From assembly GCA_000733355.1 (NCBI GenBank), contig JNVV01000004.1, positions 1,167,046 to 1,231,045 of the forward strand: 64,000 nucleotides of DNA. The letters are read 5' to 3'. The notes beneath the pieces are model-generated. The model saw only the letters and a list, made by a program, of their open reading frames with translations, searched no databases and had not been told where the DNA came from. A program made the position numbers and the translations under genes. Shown piece by piece: positions 1 through 10,153 of this stretch; positions within the stretch are counted from its first letter, which is position 1, and each line of letters starts with the position of its first letter. This DNA is from Falciphora oryzae (taxonomy: Eukaryota > Ascomycota > Sordariomycetes > Magnaporthales > Magnaporthaceae).

Positions 1-1690
1 ACAGTGAGTCCGCCTCACTGGTCCTGACACCTGTCCGTGCTGTTGGCCGACGTCGTCGGACTGTCCCGCGAGCAGTCATTTGGGCTGCCCTCTCTTCTAG
101 AGCAAGGTAACGCAAGGGATTGGGGGCATTGTCCGAGCGGGTATTCAGCACCTTGTCTGTACTGGGGCTCATTCTGCCTAGCTGTTGGTTCCATGAACTG
201 CCAATGAAACTCGATCAATAATAATCTGTACCAATGATGAGGTTGTGATGTTGGCCACGCTGCGCGAAAAGACTGAGGATTTGTTCCAGAAACCTCAACC
301 GGGCAAATCCGTCGCGACGCAAACCATAAACACCGGGCCCGTTGTCTTGGGGTAGGAGAAACGGCAGTGGCGGGAGGGCTGCGGCTGGCCGGCGTTGGCG
401 ATGCATGCTTGTTTCGTCAATCCCGCCTCAATGGATTGCCATTGCAGAATCGGGCAATCCGTTGACTCGGTCGTCAGGTTCCAGCTCCATGATCGGGCAG
501 GCCCAGGTGGGCCCTCGGTCTCGCCTTCCCAGGGCGGAGGGCTCTCCAGCTGCAAGGAACTCGGGCTAGCACAGGTCAGGTGCTGTTTGTCGAGCATTAT
601 CCCGTGGGTGCCATCCCATTTTCGTGGAGGGCCGGGTTTGTGGTGAGAATCCTGACTGTGCTTTTGCGAGACAGACTAGACTGTGAGGTGAGGGCTATTC
701 TTAGGACACCTCTAGCTGCTGTGTCGGGCAGCCAAGCCAGTGTCCCATTTGATGTCATTCTGGCCGCTGATGCATGCCCGTCATCCTTGCCCCCGGACGG
801 GCAAATTGGGGAGAGAGTGACCTGAGCCGTTGTTCCATTTCCATTGCCTTGCATTCCTGCCAGCCACAGGCAACGCGCCGCTCTTGGCCATTGATCTCTC
901 CAACTGGCCGACAGCGGCAGTGGATATTGGATCGACGGCCCGCTTCGTTGTTCGTGTTTACGCGGTCCAGTTTGCTCGGGCTGTGGCACCTCTCAGTTGC
1001 TGCCGACGTGGCTCAAGTGTCAGAGCAAAAGGGCTTGTGCCACTGGAGACGGCAAGCACCCTCCCTGGCCCCTACGACCCGCCGCCCACCAAACGGGCAA
1101 GAGGGGCAACCGGTCGCATGCCACCGCGTAAGTGGCCGCCGAGCCAGCGCCCTTGCCCATGCTTGACCCTCCACTCTTTGACCCTGCATCTCGACTCACC
1201 TCCAGACTGGACATCAATCCAGAATCCACAGAAACAGCCCATCATCCCCTTCCAGCTTTCCTTGGTTTTTTTTTTTCCCTTTCTTCTCCAAACCCAAGGC
1301 TGCCAGGGGGTCGCATCTGCCCAATTCCGCCGACCCAACAGCCCGCCCAGCGCAGCACCAGCCCAGCGCACTCCAGCCGCGAACAGCACCAACAGTAACA
1401 CGGCGTCCCATTTTCGTCTTGGCCAACCCGTCCTCGAGGCTCTTGGTGGTGCACGGAGTTCCGTCCGTTGTTATCCGAGGTCATTGTTGGGCCTCGATGC
1501 CTGAATAGCTGCCTGTCCCTCTACGCCACCAATCCCTGCCGACAGACCATCTCCAGGCCGGAGACACAGACAGCGGGACACTCACATCGACACCACCGAC
1601 CGCCCTGCTTAGCGCACAACACAACACCAGACCATCCGTGCTGGACCCATCCTGCCACCTCCATGAGCCGGGCCCGAGTCGTGCCCAAGG
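1..1690. other. Upstream intergenic region and 5' leader of the 1691 gene
   Basis: No supportable gene. The open frames here (for example 830-1504) have random composition, overlap on both strands and show no recognisable domain. The last 450 bases are pyrimidine-rich with a run of T around 1266-1275 and many CCAC/CACC blocks, as expected of a fungal promoter and leader. It presumably carries the promoter of the + strand gene that begins at 1691. Confidence 0.6.
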
Positions 1691-4600
1691 ATGGACAATG
1701 ACGCCCACGCCGCCTCCAAGCGAGGCCGTTTGATGGGGAAGCTGTTTGGCAGCCGCGACCGCAAAGTCTCCAACCCCGACCAGCCCGCCGACGACCGAGA
1801 CCTGAACGACTTCCTCCACGGCTCCACCGACAAGCTCACCGTCCCCCACCCGCCTCCCCCGTCGAACCTCACTCTCCTCACCAAGCTCGACACCTCCAAC
1901 GCCTCCCGCTACCCGAATGCCCACGATGTCAGGAGCCCGTCCCAGCAGAGCCTGCCCTTCCGAGGAGCCCCTAGCCCGCAGTTTCGCAGGAGAAAGGGTC
2001 TGTCCGTGCGCTTTGTAGACTCGTGGCCCCAGATCATCGGCGAGGGCGGCGACGAGTGCGAGGCCCCGACTGTCGAGATATCGAAGAGGAAGGTCCACCA
2101 GAGATTGCTACATCAACAACAGCAGCCTCAACCACCACAACTACCGCCACCACAACAGCAGCTTTACCCGTCTCAGTCCCAGCCACCTCCTATACCCCCG
2201 CCGCGGTCGCCATTGCGGCCTCCAGACCCCAACGCTTTCGCTTTCGATCCTAGCCAGCAGAAAAACTTCCCACCAGGCCAACAGCTGGCACCGCCACAGG
2301 ATGATTCTTTTACGCCCAAGGCCTTGCGGCGCGCGCAGACTGGCTACTCCGATATCGAGGCACCCCCATCCCCGCCCGCTGCAGTTCCTAGGGTTGTCCC
2401 CCCTGGCAATGACACATCCTCACAGTATCTGGACAGTCCAGTCATACCCAAGGACGAGCGACGGAGGTCGTTTATTGAGGTGCAGCAGGCCCAGATGCGC
2501 GAGGCCGAGGGTTTGGCTTTTGCACAGGCGCGCAGATCTGTGAGCGCTGGTGCGCCGGAGCCCGATGACGTGAAGTCATCGGCTCCTCCTCCTTATACCA
2601 CTCCCACGAGCTCCCCCGACCGTCGACCGCGCCCGACGGAATCTCCCGAGCCGATAGAGCGACGCATTAGGCAGATGTTGGGCCCCGATCAAAGCCCCGC
2701 CGGATCTATCCACTCCACGTCGAGCTTTAACCAGTCAGTCGGGGGCTCCGTGAGGTCGACCAGACGGCCCGAGCCCCAAACCGATTCTCCGACGCCTCCC
2801 ATGACCGCGAAACCTTCTACTGCCGGAATGGCGAATTACGAAGATGTCGCACTCAAGGAGTTTGTTGTGCGCTCACGTCACCTGTTCGAGGTTTTCCGTC
2901 TTCACTCCGAGGCCGTGCAGCCCCTGATGACCTCCCCTTCGGACAATCTGGCCAGGGCAGCGCTCTGGTGGTTTTTGAAAGGGAGAATGACGCTCGAAAT
3001 AGCCGTCCGCGACGGCGCCAAAGGCCCGCCCAGCCAGGCCAAGGACATCATGAAGCAGCAGTCGTACGCAGACTTGGCCAAGGGCTATTGGATAGTTGAG
3101 GACGTTCTTCCCCAGCTGATGGCCAAAAACCCAAGCCCGCTGGACGGTGAAATCGAGGACGTGCGCAAAGCTGTTACTACAAACCTGAGGAAGCTTTCCG
3201 GATCCATGAAACGAAACGGTTTCCTCCCTCCCGAAGACGCGGTGCTGCCCCAAGTATTACGCCTGTCTATATGGATGGACTACCCGCAACTGAGCCAAGA
3301 CATTGTTGCCCTACTCCATGGCGTCTGGAGCGGCTCGGCCCTCGCCGCGCCGCAACGGCCAACCTCGACGATGCCGATCCTAGAGTCACTACCGCTTGGA
3401 GACACCACGGAGCACTTCAGCTACGGCAGGATCGATGCCGAAGTGTTTCTTTCGGAGCAGGACAACCAGAGCCAGCAGCTGGCATTTCCTTGCCTTTTGT
3501 CCATGGTGCGACCGCAAAAGTCGCCCAACTTGATTCTAGTAATCTCGAGCCAAAACGGGGCGGTGAACCTCAAAATACAAAACAATAAGACCGGCGGCCC
3601 GACGTGGAGCGATCTCCGATGGCGGAACGAGACTTGCGCTCTCGAGCTTAAGCTGCCCAGGGGCTTTCTGATACTCGTGCAGCTGTCGCAGGCCGACTAC
3701 CGGATGCTCTGGAGCATGTACGATTTTGGTGAGAAGGTGCAGTCGACGCTGTACCCGCGCAAGGACGAGAAGGCGCTGTTTCGTACGACGCTGCGGGCAT
3801 TCCAGTATTTCGACTCGGACCCACAGTCAAGACAGTTCCCCAAGGAGGCCGTGCCCGCATGCGACGTGGCCCTATTCGAGAAGGTGGCGAGGGAGGGGGC
3901 GGCTACAGGCCCTCGCATCTTCCACCGTGGCTTCCGCATCGCCGTCGTGACAGGGCCCAGGACAAGGACGCTGAGCGGGCTGAACAACGTTTACACCCCG
4001 CAGATGCCAATACACTTTAGCTTTCTCAAGGACGAGCAGGGCAGGCCGGCGCTGCTCGTCTGGTTCGACAACGGGCGTAGCAAGGGGCGGATGGTCATGT
4101 CGTTTAGTGACGAGAGGGAAAGGCTGGCGCTCCACAACATGTTACTCGGATCGCTGGTGGGCAAAGATGAGACGGTGTTTTCAGACGTCCCACTAACGGG
4201 CTTCACGGTTTCGAAGCGGCTGCGAGAGCCTGATGGACTACAGTGCATCAAGAAGCTGCCGTGGAAGAGCGTCAGGGTGATAAACTACGAGGACGGCAGC
4301 GAGCAGTCGCAGACGGTGCTGGCTGAGAGGCTTCGAGTGGTGTTTGACTTCCAGGACGGCTTAGTGACGGACCGGATGAATTTCGCGCCGGGCGAGTTCA
4401 AGATCAGGCTCGACATCCACGAAACGACACGCATCAGCCTGCTCCGGCCACCGCAGCAGGACATGACGGTGGGAGTGTCGGAGGCGATGCCGCGCGAGGT
4501 GCCGCAGCAGCTGGCCGAGGCACTGCAGATAATACAAGGGGCGCCGACAGTGCGGACTCTCCGGTTCGCCAGCATCTCGGACCTCCACAGCTTCCAGGAG

Positions 4601-5178
4601 GCTGTGACTGGGTTCAAGGTGCTGTTTGACGGCATCGCATGTGCGTTTGCCATTGCGCGGCGGCGCATGGTGGTGCCGATCCACAAGAAGTGGGAGGCGG
4701 GAGCGACGCGGGTGCAGGTGGTGCAGCAGAGCGAAAGCAAGGTGACGCAGCTGCTGGCCTTCTTCGAGGACTGGCACCATGGCCGCTGCATGGGGTTCCA
4801 GCTCAAGGGCACCGACGTGTTTGAGGCGGTGGGGCGCGGCAACAAGGCGGGCATCAAGATCGACGACGCCAAGTTCCCGCTGCCACGAGTTGTGTCGGAC
4901 GAAAACGGCGGCATCGGCTCCGAAGCCGCGGCGGACGAGGCCTCGTTTGTATGCCTGGACCTCCCCGACCTACCTGGGGAGCACGACGACATTACTATTC
5001 TGTTCGAGTCCGAAGCCGGTAAGTTCTTGGCTATCTTTACCCCTGAGATGCACCTCATCCATACACTGCCAGCAGGACGAGGAACTGACAGATTGGCTGC
5101 TCCGCAGATCGGGATCGACTCGTGACCTGCCTCCCAGCGCCCGTGAGAAACTCGCGGCTGTCGTCACTCAAGTTCTAG
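1691..5178 (+). CDS. Conserved filamentous-fungal protein of unknown function, 1132 aa
   Basis: I do not recognise a named family. Exons 1691-5018 and 5108-5178 give 1132 residues. The first ~380 residues are low-complexity: basic N-terminus (GKLFGSRDRK), Pro/Gln blocks and many Ser-Pro sites. From ~380 to the end the protein is ordered, without signal peptide or membrane helix; runs such as KKLPWKSVRVINYEDGS and RTLRFASISDLHSFQEAV look like PH-fold beta sheets, but that is a guess. The last intron (89 nt) has a GTAAGT donor, a branch site AACTGAC near 5082 and acceptor CAG at 5105-5107, and gives the tail DRDRLVTCLPAPVRNSRLSS. Unspliced, the frame stops at 5125; a 57-nt in-frame splice to 5075 is also possible. 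The ATG at 1691 is the first in frame; a second Met follows at residue 15. Upstream and downstream neighbours are unrelated. Confidence 0.8.
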
Positions 5179-6073
5179 TTGTTGGAATAAAAACAGAGAG
5201 ATCGCCATGGGCACATGTAGACAGACATGAAGCTGTGAGCTCGACTCGCTCGACTTTCGCCTTCCCCACTTCGCTGGTGGATCCTCCATTGACCAGGCTC
5301 ATGACCCTTATTTGTCGGGCCCAAGTCGAGAAAAAAAAAGAGAGAAAAGCATGGAGGGAAATCTGGGACTGCTGCATTTTGTAGCGTAGATACCCATTGT
5401 GGTCTGACGATTTAGAAAGGGGTTCAGGTTTTATGCCGGGAGGAAAGATCAATAGATTATTGCGCCATATTTGTAAAACAGAAAATATCTGCACCCATCA
5501 CCACGTCGGGTTAGTTCGAGAGTGCCCCCATGAACGACGAAGAAACCACATGACAGGTGCCATGCGAGGCCACGCATGTTTTGACGGGCTTGTTGGGCTA
5601 GTTGGGTTCCATCCCAGATGCAGATCCAGAGTGCATACTTGGTGTTAGCTAAGAGATACCAGACCGCTCAAGGGATATGCCGGTGCTTTGGTCTAGATGG
5701 TCTTAGCATCAAACCGCGGCGCTGATTTAAACACGCTCCCGTGTCCTGAAAAGACAAGCCGCTTCCCTGCAGCAATGGATGGATGACGTTTCTTTGTCTG
5801 TTTCCTCTCTCCCACCTTGTCCGGGCCCCTCACTCTCAATACAACCCGATCACCAACCGGATAACAGAGCACATAGACGATTGAGAAAGCTGCACGACGC
5901 AGTGAAACGCCCTGCCTAGATAGGTGCTCGCATCACCCTCCACCATTGTACTGTTGCACGCACGCCTGTTGGTCTGCCAATCAATCCAGCCCAGCACACA
6001 CACACACACACACACGCACACACAACCCGTGCCACGGGCACATTTACCATCCACCATCACGCGGGACCGCACA
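5179..6073. other. Intergenic region between 1691 gene and cytidine deaminase
   Basis: No gene seen. The left half is the presumed 3' UTR and terminator of the upstream gene. The right half is the promoter and leader of the deaminase gene and ends in a CA microsatellite and a CCACCATCACG-type leader just before the ATG at 6074. Confidence 0.6.
5995..6024. repeat. (CA)n microsatellite in the deaminase leader
   Basis: About fifteen CA units with one CG interruption at 6015-6016. It lies 50-80 bases before the deaminase ATG, so it is probably transcribed in the 5' UTR. Confidence 0.9.
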
Positions 6074-6339
6074 ATGTCACCACCACCACCCCAGATACAC
6101 AGCAGCGCCGACGACGCGGCGGTCGGGACGGCCTGCAAGGACCACGGGCTGAGCCGCGACGAGTTCGAGCAGCTGCGCCGCCGCGCGTCCGCCGCAAAGG
6201 CCGCGTGCTACGCGCCCTACAGCAACTTCCGCGTCGGCGCCTGCGCCTTGTCCGCGGGTGGCTCCGGGCCCGAGGAGGGGGCGAGCCCGTCGTACGTGTC
6301 GGGGGCCAATGTCGAGAACGCATCGTATGTGTGCCGTCA

Positions 6340-6377
<38 letters not shown>

Positions 6378-6979
6378 CTTGTTCTACGCCCCCCTTTTCT
6401 TAGCCCGAAATGGAAATGAAAAACGGGGTGATAAGTCGGTTGTATAAAAAAGAAAAAGAGAGAATAAAACTGAAACACAGACTTTAAAAAAAAACCCCAG
6501 CTACCCCGTCGGCGTCTGCGCAGAGGTCACCACCCTCAGCTCGGCCGTGACGAGCGGCCACAGGACCTTCAGGGCCCTGGCCGTCGCCACCGACATCTCG
6601 CCGCCCGCCAGCCCCTGCGGCAGGTGCAGGCAGTTGTGAGTCTCCATGTTACCCTCAAACCCGCCGAATACCTCCTTACCTACCCACCTACCAAAACTAA
6701 AAAAAAAAAAACGTTCTTTCCAAAAACAAAACAGCATCCGCGAGTTCTGCCCCCTAGGCATGCCCGTCTTCATGTTCGACAAGAACGACGACTTTGTCGT
6801 CATGCGGCTCGAGGCTGTATGTCGTTGCGTCTGTGTTCTTGTTGCCCCTTATTCCTCTCCCCCGAGCCCGCTGACCGCCTTCCCCTCTGGAACGCTCACA
6901 GCTCCTCCCTCTCTCCTTCGGGCCCGAGAACCTGCCCCCTCCCGGTGCCGCGGCTGCCGCGGCTAGAGCTTCTTCCTGA
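6074..6979 (+). CDS. CDD1: Cytidine deaminase, 181 aa, four exons
   Basis: Deaminates cytidine and deoxycytidine to uridine forms in pyrimidine salvage; a small zinc enzyme, normally a cytosolic tetramer. Exons 6074-6324, 6501-6635, 6735-6816, 6902-6979; all junctions keep frame. The family signature is complete only after splicing: AAKAACYAPYSNFRVGACA, then NVENASYPVGVCAE (zinc Cys90, catalytic Glu92), then SPCGRCRQFIREFC (zinc Cys123 and Cys126), and a C-terminal LLPLSFGPENL typical of the family. Length is near the usual 130-170 aa, with a short N-terminal extension and an Ala-rich tail. Two oddities: the residue after CAE is Val rather than the usual Arg, and intron 1 (176 nt) contains a run of 36 T. 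ATG chosen because no other in-frame ATG precedes the first conserved block in this exon. Confidence 0.93.
6342..6377 (+). repeat. Poly(T) run of 36 within deaminase intron 1
   Basis: Uninterrupted T tract starting 17 bases after the donor GTATGT. It is the longest homopolymer in the window. The exact length should be treated with caution because homopolymers are prone to sequencing error. Confidence 0.9.
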
Positions 6980-7442
6980 TGGGGTCTCTCCATCATGTTT
7001 GTGCATGAGGTTTTCCTGTTTGTCATTCTGCCGCGGAGTCATAGACGGGCGAGCAGACCACGGGTCATGTACAGGGATCAAGATGTATTCACATTGTGGA
7101 ACGAGAAGGTACCTTCAGAGACTTCTTGCCATTCCCGCTTCTGCATGTCTGTATGCGTGCGCTGTATTGCATGTTGCCCACGTGTAATTCTACCCAACCG
7201 ATCCAGATCCAGGGAGAGATTATCTATGCTGTGGGTATCAAGGATAGTGGCCCGTAGAGGTAAAGAAGAAGAACGAAAGCACAAGCCAGTCCGTGTCGTT
7301 CCCCATTGCTGGTTCGGCACTGAAAAGCTCTCCTGTAAGACCTTGTCCAAGTAACTCCTTCACACCCATAGAGAGAATGAGAGAAAGGGTCTTGGCAAAT
7401 CAAACGGAAGAAAGAACGAAGGAATGAATGGGAAAAAAACCA
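6980..7442. other. Convergent 3' intergenic region
   Basis: No gene seen. It separates the 3' ends of the deaminase (+) and the hydrolase (-). It must hold both polyadenylation regions; AT-rich patches lie near 7330-7440. Confidence 0.6.
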
Positions 7443-8937
7443 TCAAGCAATCGCCTCCTCGGCGGCCGGGTACGCGGCCCAAAAGTCGTCCATCTCCTTG
7501 AGCGTCTCGGGCGCGTGCGTCATGGGGAAGTCGTGGCTGGCCCCGGGCAGGACGCGCCAGCGGACGCGCTCGTGCCCGCCCAGCAGCGGCAGCGCGTCCT
7601 GCTCGTACAGGTCCGGGTCGATGATCTCGTCCTCGCCGCCCAGCACGACGAGCGTCGTCCCCGGCCGCCGGCCCGAAGGCGACGAACCTCCCAGGCGCCT
7701 GTAGGCCTCGTCCTGGCCCATCAGGGGCGCGGCGCGGATGGTGCTCATAAAGGCCGGCACGAAGCCGGCGTGGTGCTCCAGCATCCACCGCACGTACCGC
7801 ATCACCCGCCGCTCGAGACGCTCCGCTGGCTCGTCGTCGGAGTCGTGGCCGTAGTCGTGGCCATTGGTTGCTGCGGGGTGCTGCATCTCGGACGTGGCGA
7901 GCTCGACTGGGTTAGTCACGTGCTTAGACTCTTTGGTCTCGCCGTTTGCCGCGTGGTGGCCGCTGAGCTGCTGCTTCAGGGACTTTTGTTGCTGTTGCTG
8001 CTGCTGAGCTGCCCTTTGCCCGCGGACAGCCGAGTTTGCAATGGGCCGTTGCAGCTTCCGCTTAGTGAGCGCGGCGAGCAGACGCTCAGGGACGAGACCA
8101 GCCTATGAAAATTTCAAAGAGTTAGTGTTGGATACGTCGTAAAGCAGGTATCACTATTGACGTACGGTAAAGACCCAACGAGTCACGGCACCAAAGGACT
8201 CCGGGCGGATCATGCCGGCGGGTGCGAGCAGGGCCAGGGACCTAACGGCGCGGGGGAACGTGGCGGCGAAGTGGATGGCGATGCCGCCGCCGAGGCTGTA
8301 GCCCGCCAGGTCGAAGCCGTTGTCGCCCATCCAGGGCAAGGGCGAGGAGGAGAGGGCGCACAGGGCCTGGGAGACGTAGAGGCGGGCGTCGTGAGGCAGA
8401 TCGCCAACCCCGTCGCTGAACCCGCGGCCCCAGAGGTCGAAGAGCAGCACGCGGCAGCCCCGGGCGGCCAGGCCGTGGGCGAGCTTGGTCAGGGTCTGGC
8501 ACGAGGTGGAGATGCCGTGGATGAAGAGCACCTTGCGGCCTTGCTCGGGTCCCCACTTTTGAGGTAATGTTAGTGAGGTGCCTTGGATAGCTTTCAAGGT
8601 ATATACTTGCCTCATAAACCCTCATGGAGCCATACTGAAGCCGAGATTGGCGATGAGTTAGTAGACAGTTCTAGTGCCATTCGTCTATTCTCTTTTCCTT
8701 GAGCCTCACGGGAGTGTCGACGTCCCTCGCGCCGGGGAAGGCGTCGGGCCGGTAGTCCAGCCTCGCGACCTCATCCTTGGCGAGGCCGGGCAGCGCCGTC
8801 TTGAGCGGGCCCGGGATGACGCTGGGGTGCCGGGGGTACAGGTAGCGCCGCAGACCCAGGAACACGGCGAGGGTGGCGACGGCCACAAACGCGTGGCTCG
8901 GGTCGGGCCACGGCAGGCTGGGGGCGTCGAGTATCAT
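7443..8937 (-). CDS. Membrane-anchored alpha/beta hydrolase, 433 aa
   Basis: Serine hydrolase of the alpha/beta-fold (ABHD) superfamily; substrate unknown. Exons on the minus strand: 8937-8710, 8634-8611, 8555-8166, 8102-7443. An N-terminal hydrophobic helix (residues ~14-32, AFVAVATLAVFLGL) suggests a signal anchor. The fold signatures follow: oxyanion loop FIHG, DLWGRGFSDG, nucleophile elbow GYSLGG (Ser171), the acid region GGEDEIIDPDLYEQ and the His motif GASHDF. A poly-Gln stretch sits between core and cap. Exon 2 is a 24-nt microexon, and intron 2 (55 nt) uses a GC donor (GAG/GCAAGT) with branch CTAAC; splicing both rebuilds YGSMRVYEWGPEQGRKVL, the expected strand before the oxyanion loop. 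The start is the first ATG; a frame open further upstream has only TTG. The nearest neighbour upstream is the transposon at 9989. Confidence 0.87.
8556..8610 (-). other. GC-AG intron (55 nt) in the hydrolase gene
   Basis: Donor GAG/GCAAGT at 8610, branch CACTAAC, acceptor AAAG at 8556. Both flanking exons are phase 0 and the join restores a conserved-looking strand (VYE-WGPE). The GCAAGT donor is the usual consensus of the rare GC-AG class. Confidence 0.8.
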
Positions 8938-9986
8938 GGCTTTTCTACGGGATGGCGGGGTGGTGGTCTCTAGCAGCAGTAAGCAGCCTGACAAGAAACC
9001 AAGCAGTGAATTTCGGGATTGAAAGGATCAAAAAGAGGAAGAACGCGGTTTCGAAACGGGGAAAGGAATGGAGGAAGAGAAGTGAAAGCAAAGCGAAGCA
9101 CAGGTGTCAGGGCCGACGCAATGCGAGAGAAAAGCACACTAAAAGTGTCGATTCTGTTTCAGGCAGAGACCGGGGGTATGTGCGTGAGGGTGATCAGGCC
9201 CTTTTTGCTGGCTGGCGCCCGCCGTCATCAGCCGCGCTTCCTGAGGGAAGCTGAGCTGAGGCTGTCCCAAGAGCCGGCGTCCATCCTCCTGCTGACGCCG
9301 TGTGCGTGCTGCTGCAAGAGAGAGAGAGCGTGCGTGCGCGGTTTGCAGCCAATGATGCGACCAATGCAATGGTCCAGGCACCCGCACGTGGCGCTGCCTG
9401 CTGAGCTGGCCCTGCGACGGTACGGACTCAATAACTGCACGGGCTGGGGCGGGGGATGGCCGCGGCCGTTGGGTCCATGATTCATTCGCTCTGTGTCAAT
9501 TTGTGCTACTCTGTGTTGTCCTCCTACCTGTCTGCGTTCCAGAGCTTTCCATGGGCCCGATTTGTCTTTTTTCGTTGTTGATTCAAATCCGGGCATGAGC
9601 AGCCCAGGTCACGGTGCATGCAGTTGCAGCAAGCTCTGGGCAGCACAGGCACAGGGGCTTGGGCAATGCTCCACGATCGGACCCCGCATTGAACTGCACG
9701 GCGGCCTTGACCGTGCCTCCAATGCCTCCAACCCAACAACTGGACTCTCTGCTACCAGACATGAATGTCGGGACGACACCAGGCAAAGACGCCCCTGGTG
9801 ACAAAGTTCCATGATGCGCTTTGGCGACTGTCTAGGACCTATCTGAGTGTCTATCATGCCCACCCAAACAATGGGCAAGGAAACCCAGCCGTAAAAAGAG
9901 AAGGCACATAAATTAAACGCTATCCCAAAGTTAACTAGTTCCAGAAAGGGAAAGATCAGGGGTAGGCATTATCGGCAGGCCACTAG
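8938..9986. other. Upstream region of the hydrolase, up to the transposon
   Basis: No gene supported. Open frames here overlap each other and read as random sequence. It presumably holds the hydrolase promoter (minus strand). The right edge, at the TA dinucleotide 9987-9988, is where the transposon entered. Confidence 0.6.
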
Positions 9987-9988
9987 TA

Positions 9989-10076
9989 CTTGGGGGCTGT
10001 GCGTTGTGGGCCCCCTCTCAAAAGAGGGGGTCACAAAATGCAGGATCATCCACAAAAATAAGGATCACTGATCCAC
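9989..10076 (+). repeat. Left terminal inverted repeat of the transposon
   Basis: Begins CTTGGGGGCTGTGCG directly after the TA. It contains an inner hairpin (CCCCCTCT...AGAGGGGG) and the near-palindrome GGATCA-C-TGATCC. It matches the right repeat except at two sites, both transitions in the hairpin loop. Confidence 0.95.
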
Positions 10077-10153
10077 ACCAAAAATTACCGCGATACCTAT
10101 TTTTTTACTTCGTGATTGCAATTTATCGTCAGCCAACGCCCCTCTACGTGAAG

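Noticed and set aside
830..1504. 224-codon frame before the first gene
   Set aside because: No domain, overlapping frames on both strands, and it contains the pyrimidine-rich leader-like stretch.
5019..5075. 57-nt in-frame intron as the main splice in the 1691 gene
   Set aside because: The 89-nt alternative has a better branch site (AACTGAC) at the right distance and gives a more natural C-terminus; kept only as a possible isoform.
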